Assembly: GCF_019263585.2 (NCBI RefSeq)
Contig: NZ_JADQDF010000001.1
Location: 682,001 to 746,000, forward strand
Direction: 5' to 3'
Length of the DNA: 64,000 bases
From: Pseudonocardia oceani
GTDB taxonomy: Bacteria > Actinomycetota > Actinomycetes > Mycobacteriales > Pseudonocardiaceae
The position numbers were made by a program, and so were the translations under genes. The notes below the pieces were generated by a model that saw only the letters and a list, made by a program, of their open reading frames with translations, did no database searches and was not told the origin of the DNA. This document shows positions 41,286 through 64,000 of the stretch, in pieces (the stretch's first letter is position 1; each line of letters begins with the position of its first letter).

Positions 41286-42982
41286 CGGCACCCGCCCCCG
41301 AGACCGTCACCGGGCCGCAGGTCCTGCGCGGGGCCATCTCCTCCCAGCGCCGCGACGTCACCCTCGGGTCGCTGCTCGCCTCGTCGCACCAGGCGGGCGA
41401 GGCGCTCGTGCCGGTGATCATCGGCGTCGTCGTCGACACCGCGGTGACGTCGGGCTCGATCACCCTGCTGGTCGCCTGGATCGCGGTGCTCGCCGTGACG
41501 TTCGCGGTGCTGTCCTACTCCTTCCGCTTCGGCGCCCGCGCGGCCGAGCGCGCCGCCGAGAACTCCGCGCACGACCTGCGGCTGCGCCTGACCCGCCGCG
41601 TCCTGCACCCGGGCGGCGGAGCCGACGCCGGGCGGCTGTCGGGCGAGCTCGTCAACACCGCCACCGAGGACGCCAAGCGGGTGGGCGCGGCCAACCTCGT
41701 CCTGCCGTTCGGCCTCGCGGCGGTGGTCGCCGTGCTGGTGGCCGCCGTCGTCCTGCTGACGGTGTCGGTGCCGCTGGGCCTGCTGGTGCTGCTCGGGACG
41801 CCGCCGCTGCTGCTGCTCACCCACTACGTGAGCCGGCCGCTGGAGCGGCGCAGCGAGGTCGAGCAGGAGCGCGCGGCGCACGCGTCCGGCGTGGCCGCCG
41901 ACCTCGTCACCGGCCTGCGCGTGCTCAAGGGACTGGGCGCCGAGCGCGCCGCGGTCGACCGCTACCGCACCACCAGCCAGGCCTCGCTGCTCGCCACCCT
42001 GCGCACCGCGCGCGCCTTCGCGACGCAGGGCGGGGTCGTGGAGGCCTCGGCCGGGCTGTTCATCGCGCTCGTCGCGCTGGTCGGGGGACGGCTCGCCGCG
42101 GAGGGCGCGATCACCGTCGGCGAGCTCGTCGCGACGGTCGGGCTGGCGCTGTTCCTCATGGCGCCGCTGCAGTCCGCGGGCTGGATGACCGTCGAGTTCG
42201 CGCAGGCGCGGGCCTCGGCCACGCGGATCGCCGCTGTGCTCAGCTCGCCGCCCGCCGTGCTCCCCGGCACCCGCGCCCCGGCCGAGCCCGTCCGCGGGCA
42301 CCTGCGCCTGCGCGGCGTGCGGCACGGCGCGCTGCAGGGCCTCGACCTCGACGTCGAGCCCGGCGAGCTGCTCGGCGTCGTCGCCCCCTCCCCCGCCGTG
42401 GCCACCGCCCTGCTGGCCTGCCTGGCCCGCGAGGCCGACCCGCAGGCGGGCACCATCGAGCTCGACGGGGTCGCGCTCACCGCCACCGACCCCGCCGCCA
42501 CCCGCGCAGCCGTCCTCGTCGCCGCCCACGACGCGGTCCTGTTCGCCGGCACGCTGCTGGAGAACGTGACCGCCGCCGGGAGCCCCGGCGACCCGGCCGC
42601 CGCGCTGGCCGCCACCGCGGCCGACGAGGTCGCCGACGCGCTGCCCGGCGGTGTGCACGGCACCGTCGGCGAGCAGGGCAGCTCGCTCTCGGGCGGGCAG
42701 CGCCAGCGCGTCGCGCTGGCCCGCGCGCTGGCCGCCGACCGCCCGGTGCTCGTGCTGCACGACCCGACGACGGCGGTCGACACCGTCACCGAGTCCCGGA
42801 TCGCCGACGCCCTGCGCCGGATCCGCCACGGCCGCACCACGGTCGTGGTGACCACCAGCCCCGCGCTGCTCGCGGCCACCGACCGCGTCGTCGTCCTCGA
42901 CGCCGGTGGCGGGCAGCGCAGCGGCCGCCACGCCGACCTCGTCGGCTCCGACGCCGGCTACCGGGAAGCGGTGCTCTCGTGA
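41279..42982 (+). CDS. ABC exporter half-transporter with degenerate ATP site
   Basis: 567 aa: six-helix exporter membrane domain (about residues 20-310) and a C-terminal NBD. The NBD keeps a perfect signature (LSGGQRQR), but the Walker A is GVVAPSPAVATALL (no GKS/T), the Q-loop lacks Gln (LVAAHDAVLF), Walker B reads LVLHDPTTAVD with His-Asp for Asp-Glu, and the switch His is lost (VVTTSP). It cannot form a standard ATP site alone. GTG start overlaps the formyltransferase stop by 7 bases, and its stop overlaps the next gene (GTGA). It is one half of a heterodimeric siderophore exporter. Confidence 0.88.
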   Translation: MLTAPAPETVTGPQVLRGAISSQRRDVTLGSLLASSHQAGEALVPVIIGVVVDTAVTSGSITLLVAWIAVLAVTFAVLSYSFRFGARAAERAAENSAHDLRLRLTRRVLHPGGGADAGRLSGELVNTATEDAKRVGAANLVLPFGLAAVVAVLVAAVVLLTVSVPLGLLVLLGTPPLLLLTHYVSRPLERRSEVEQERAAHASGVAADLVTGLRVLKGLGAERAAVDRYRTTSQASLLATLRTARAFATQGGVVEASAGLFIALVALVGGRLAAEGAITVGELVATVGLALFLMAPLQSAGWMTVEFAQARASATRIAAVLSSPPAVLPGTRAPAEPVRGHLRLRGVRHGALQGLDLDVEPGELLGVVAPSPAVATALLACLAREADPQAGTIELDGVALTATDPAATRAAVLVAAHDAVLFAGTLLENVTAAGSPGDPAAALAATAADEVADALPGGVHGTVGEQGSSLSGGQRQRVALARALAADRPVLVLHDPTTAVDTVTESRIADALRRIRHGRTTVVVTTSPALLAATDRVVVLDAGGGQRSGRHADLVGSDAGYREAVLS

Positions 42983-44739
42983 CGACGCCCGAGCGCGCGC
43001 TCCTGCCCCTGGCCACCGGCGCGCAGACCCGCGCCGCGGTCGGGGTCCTCCTGCGGCCCCACCGGCTGCGCGCGGCCGTCGCGGTCACCGTGCTGCTCGC
43101 GGGCAGCGCCGTGGGCCTGCTGGTCGCGCCGCTGCTGGGCCGGATCGTCGACGTCGTCGCCTCCGGGGCGGGGGCCGACGCCGTCACGCTGCCCGCGCTG
43201 GCGCTCGCCGCGGTCGCGCTCGTCGCGGCGGTGCTCAGCGCCGTCGGCCTCGCGCTCGTCATCGGGCTGGGCGAGCGGCTGCTGGCCCGGCTGCGCGAGC
43301 AGTTCGTGGAGCGGGCGCTCGCGCTGCCGCTCGAGGACGTCGAGCAGGCGGGCGGCGGCGACCTCACCGCCCGGGTCACCCGCGACGTCTCCGCGGTCGG
43401 CGAGGCCGTCCGCGAGGCGGTCCCGCAGCTCGTCCGGGCCGGCATGACGATCGGGCTGACGCTGCTGGCGATGGGCGTGCTCGACTGGCGGTTCCTGGCG
43501 GTCGCGCTGATCGCCGTGCCGATCCAGCTGCACACGGCCCGCTGGTACGTCCGCACCGCCACGCCCGTCTACGCCGAGCAGCGGGTGGCGGTCGGGGCGC
43601 AGCAGCAGCAGCTCCTCGACACCGTCGGCGGGGCGTCGACCGTCCGGGCGTTCCTCGTCGCCGAGGACCACACCGGACGGGTCGCGCGCCGCTCGCGGGC
43701 CGCCGTCGACATCACCCTGCACGGGATCACGCTGATCACCCGCTTCTACGCGCGCCTCAACCTCGCCGAGTTCGTCGGCCTGTCGGCCGTGCTGGTGACG
43801 GGGTTCCTGCTCGTCGGCAACGGGTCGGTCAGCGTCGGCACGGCCACCGCGGCGGCGCTGTACTTCCACAACCTGTTCGGGCCGATCAACGTCGCGCTGG
43901 TGACGGTCGACGACGCGCTGTCCGCCGCCGCGAGCCTGGCCCGCATCGTCGGGGTCGCGGAGCTGCCGCCGACGCGGGAGCCCGAGCACGTCGGGACGCC
44001 GCTGGACGGCTCGGTGAAGGTCGCCGACGTCGAGTACTCCTACCGGACCGGCCACCCCGTCCTGCACGGCGTCGACCTCGCGATCGGGGCGGCCGAGCGG
44101 GTCGCGCTGGTCGGCGCGAGCGGCGCGGGCAAGACCACGCTGGCCAAGCTCGTGGCGGGGGTGCACCGGCCCGGCGGCGGCTCGATCAGCCTGGGCGGGG
44201 TGCCGCTCGACGAGCTCGGACCGGAGCGGACGCGGCGCACGGTCGTGCTGGTGACGCAGGAGGTGCACGTCTTCAGCGGCACCCTCGCCGAGGACCTCCT
44301 GCTGGCCCGGCCGCACGCCACCCGCGCCGAGCTGCGGCACGCGCTCGCCACCGTCGGCGCCGACGCGTGGGCCGACGCCCTGCCCGACGGCCTCGACACC
44401 GCCGTCGGCGAGGGTGCGCACCAGCTCACCGTCACGCAGGCCCAGCAGCTGGCCCTGGCCCGGCTCGTCCTGGCCGACCCGCCCGTCGCGATCCTCGACG
44501 AGGCCACCGCGGAGGCCGGCAGCGCGGGCGCCCGGGTGCTGGAGGGGTCCGCCCGCAGTGCGCTCGACGGGCGTACCGGGCTCGTCGTCGCGCACCGGAT
44601 GACCCAGGCCGCCGCGGCGGACCGCGTGGTCGTGCTCGACGCCGGGCGCGTCGTCGAGAGCGGCACCCACGACGAGCTCGTCGCCGCCGCTGGGCGCTAC
44701 GCCGACCTGTGGGCCGCCTGGTCGGCCACCCGGGCTTGA
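42979..44739 (+). CDS. ABC exporter half-transporter with catalytic ATP site and lost signature
   Basis: 586 aa: six-helix membrane domain then NBD with canonical Walker A (GASGAGKTT), Q-loop VTQEVHVF, Walker B VAILDEAT and switch His (VVAHRMTQ), but the LSGGQ signature is replaced by LTVTQAQQ. It complements the upstream subunit, whose signature is intact, so the heterodimer should have a single competent ATP site. GTG 42979 overlaps the upstream stop. It probably exports the NRPS product. Confidence 0.88.
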   Translation: MTTPERALLPLATGAQTRAAVGVLLRPHRLRAAVAVTVLLAGSAVGLLVAPLLGRIVDVVASGAGADAVTLPALALAAVALVAAVLSAVGLALVIGLGERLLARLREQFVERALALPLEDVEQAGGGDLTARVTRDVSAVGEAVREAVPQLVRAGMTIGLTLLAMGVLDWRFLAVALIAVPIQLHTARWYVRTATPVYAEQRVAVGAQQQQLLDTVGGASTVRAFLVAEDHTGRVARRSRAAVDITLHGITLITRFYARLNLAEFVGLSAVLVTGFLLVGNGSVSVGTATAAALYFHNLFGPINVALVTVDDALSAAASLARIVGVAELPPTREPEHVGTPLDGSVKVADVEYSYRTGHPVLHGVDLAIGAAERVALVGASGAGKTTLAKLVAGVHRPGGGSISLGGVPLDELGPERTRRTVVLVTQEVHVFSGTLAEDLLLARPHATRAELRHALATVGADAWADALPDGLDTAVGEGAHQLTVTQAQQLALARLVLADPPVAILDEATAEAGSAGARVLEGSARSALDGRTGLVVAHRMTQAAAADRVVVLDAGRVVESGTHDELVAAAGRYADLWAAWSATRA

Positions 44740-44748
44740 CGTGCGCCA

Positions 44749-44767
44749 TTTGGATAGGCAACCCTCA
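44749..44767 (+). promoter_or_regulatory. Iron box 4
   Basis: TTTGGATAGGCAACCCTCA, 14 of 19 matches to the iron-box consensus. It lies 36 bases before the ATG of the second siderophore-binding lipoprotein gene, starting only 10 bases after the exporter stop. Confidence 0.65.
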
Positions 44768-44803
44768 CCACGAGATCTCCTCCCCTTCGTCCCTGGAGTC
44801 CTG

Positions 44804-45877
44804 ATGTCCCCGCTCTCCGTCCCCCCGCTCCCCCGCACCCGGTCACGGGGACGGCGAGTCGCGACGCTCGTCGCGACGGCGGCCCTGCTCGCCGGCGTGG
44901 CCGCCTGCGGCGGTGCCCCCGCCGCCCCCGAGGCGGCCGACCCCGCCGCCCCCGCCGAGGGCGCGTACCCGGTGAGCATCGAGCACAAGTACGGCAGCAC
45001 CGAGATCGCCGCGGCGCCGGAGCGGATCGTGCTCGTCGGTCTCAACGAGCAGGACGCCCTGCTCGCGCTCGGCACCGTGCCCGTCGGCACCAGCAACTTC
45101 CTCGACGCCCCCGGCGGCATCTTCCCCTGGGCCGAGGAGGCGCTGGGCGGCGCTCCGCTGCCCACGCTGCTCGACCAGACCGACGGCATCCCCTACGAGC
45201 AGGTCGCCGCGCTGACGCCGGACCTCATCATCGGGCTGTACTCGGGCCTGACCCAGGAGGACTACGACACGCTCTCGGGCATCGCGCCGACCGTCGCGCA
45301 GCCCGCGGGCCAGGAGGACTACACCATCTCCTGGCAGGACACCACGACCACGCTCGGGAAGATCCTGGGCAAGGAGGACGAGGCGGCGGCGCTCATCGCC
45401 GACACCGAGGCCGTCTTCACGCAGGCGCGCGACGCGCACCCCGAGTTCGCCGGCAAGTCCGCGGTGATGGCCACCCTGTACGAGGGCTACTACTTCTACG
45501 GTGCCGACGACGTCCGCGGCCGCACGCTCACCTCGCTCGGGTTCACCGTGCCCGCCGACCTCGATCAGTTCATCGGCGCCGACGGCTTCGGCGGCACGGT
45601 CCCCGGTGAGCGGATCTCCCTGCTCGACGTCGACGCGCTGGTCTGGCTGGCCGAGGAGACCACCGAGCCCTCGCTGCGCGCCGACGCGCTCTACAGCAGC
45701 CTGGGCGTCGTGTCCGAGGGCCGCGAGGTGTTCGTCGCCGACTCCGAGGACGTCTACGACGCGGTGTCGTTCGTGACGCCGCTGAGCATCCCGTTCGTCG
45801 TCGAGAACCTCGTGCCGCGCCTGTCCGCGGCCGTCGACGGCGACCCGGCGACGGTGACGACGGCCCCCGCCGCCTGA
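44804..45877 (+). CDS. Iron-siderophore ABC transporter substrate-binding lipoprotein
   Basis: 357-aa FhuD-type binding protein. Sec signal with lipobox ending at Cys35 (GVAAC). The N-lobe contains YPVSIEHKYGSTEIAAAPERIVLVGLNEQDALLALGTVPVGT and the second helix block ALTPDLIIGLYSGLTQEDYDTLSGIAPTVA, typical of hydroxamate-siderophore receptors. ATG with CTGGAG 6 bases upstream. It differs clearly from the 33.5-kb paralogue, which has a Tat signal; the two may bind different ferric siderophores. The gene ends at a strong bidirectional hairpin. Confidence 0.88.
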   Translation: MSPLSVPPLPRTRSRGRRVATLVATAALLAGVAACGGAPAAPEAADPAAPAEGAYPVSIEHKYGSTEIAAAPERIVLVGLNEQDALLALGTVPVGTSNFLDAPGGIFPWAEEALGGAPLPTLLDQTDGIPYEQVAALTPDLIIGLYSGLTQEDYDTLSGIAPTVAQPAGQEDYTISWQDTTTTLGKILGKEDEAAALIADTEAVFTQARDAHPEFAGKSAVMATLYEGYYFYGADDVRGRTLTSLGFTVPADLDQFIGADGFGGTVPGERISLLDVDALVWLAEETTEPSLRADALYSSLGVVSEGREVFVADSEDVYDAVSFVTPLSIPFVVENLVPRLSAAVDGDPATVTTAPAA

Positions 45878-45916
45878 CCCACCCGCTCGACCCGCGCGAC
45901 GACCCGCGCAACGACC

Positions 45917-45950
45917 GAGGGCCCGGCCGGATCACTCCGGCCGGGCCCTC
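45917..45950. terminator. Strong bidirectional hairpin between SBP and NRPS genes
   Basis: GAGGGCCCGGCCGG (45917-45930), six-base loop ATCACT, CCGGCCGGGCCCTC (45937-45950): a perfect 14-pair stem between two convergent stop codons (45877 and 45963). This is the clearest terminator in the window and serves both transcription units. Confidence 0.8.
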
Positions 45951-45962
45951 GCCCGTCCCCCT

Positions 45963-64000
<18,038 letters not shown>

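Overview
The DNA is very G+C-rich (about three quarters G+C by eye), with GTG starts as common as ATG, GTGA/ATGA stop-start overlaps and many actinobacterial families (DUF5313, GlxA/AraC, an OhrR-type MarR, hydroxamate-siderophore NRPS). A member of the Pseudonocardiaceae such as Pseudonocardia fits best; this is inference from style, not a database match.

Region 1 (1-3.2 kb): the end of a CPBP membrane protease, two SnoaL-like genes, a truncated SDR remnant and a LysR regulator. Region 2 (3.1-16.8 kb): a MerR regulator and a complete peptide/nickel-type ABC importer with its two ATPases fused, divergent from a TetR-aidB operon; both sides share the operator TGAAC-N4-GTTCA. Next come an MFS transporter and, divergently, a second importer (SBP, two permeases) with no ATPase gene, ending in a TauD-like dioxygenase. 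Region 3 (16.8-20.1 kb): two paralogous acyl-CoA dehydrogenases around an NsrR-like Rrf2 regulator.

Region 4 (20.2-26.1 kb) is a patch of decay. It holds a PLP-decarboxylase remnant joined to an MFS remnant, a frameshifted alpha/beta hydrolase, a broken sugar transferase and a broken acyltransferase, interleaved with an intact LLM flavoprotein and two small envelope proteins. Region 5 (26.1-33.4 kb) is ordinary accessory metabolism: CDF metal exporter, cobF-cobK, TDT transporter with LysR, GlxA regulator, quinone reductase, DinB protein.

Region 6 (33.4-64 kb) is a hydroxamate-siderophore locus. Four candidate IdeR/DmdR iron boxes precede a Tat-type siderophore-binding lipoprotein, an amidohydrolase, an N-formyltransferase followed by a two-gene ABC exporter, and a second siderophore-binding lipoprotein. 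A strong hairpin separates the last of these from a convergent NRPS that fills the final 18 kb and runs off the window. In the window the NRPS reads A-MT-T / C-A-T / C-A-MT-T / C-A-T / C-A-T-E. My hand-read pocket codes give Ser for module 2 and N5-hydroxyornithine for module 3. A chain N-methylated at positions 1 and 3 is expected, probably with formyl-hydroxyornithine, as in scabichelin/albachelin-like siderophores. The ornithine N-hydroxylase, any MbtH protein and any releasing enzyme are not in the window. Inside this locus, 34.5-38.7 kb holds genes without iron boxes (hypothetical, cupin, SRPBCC, TetR, OhrR-like, DUF5313).
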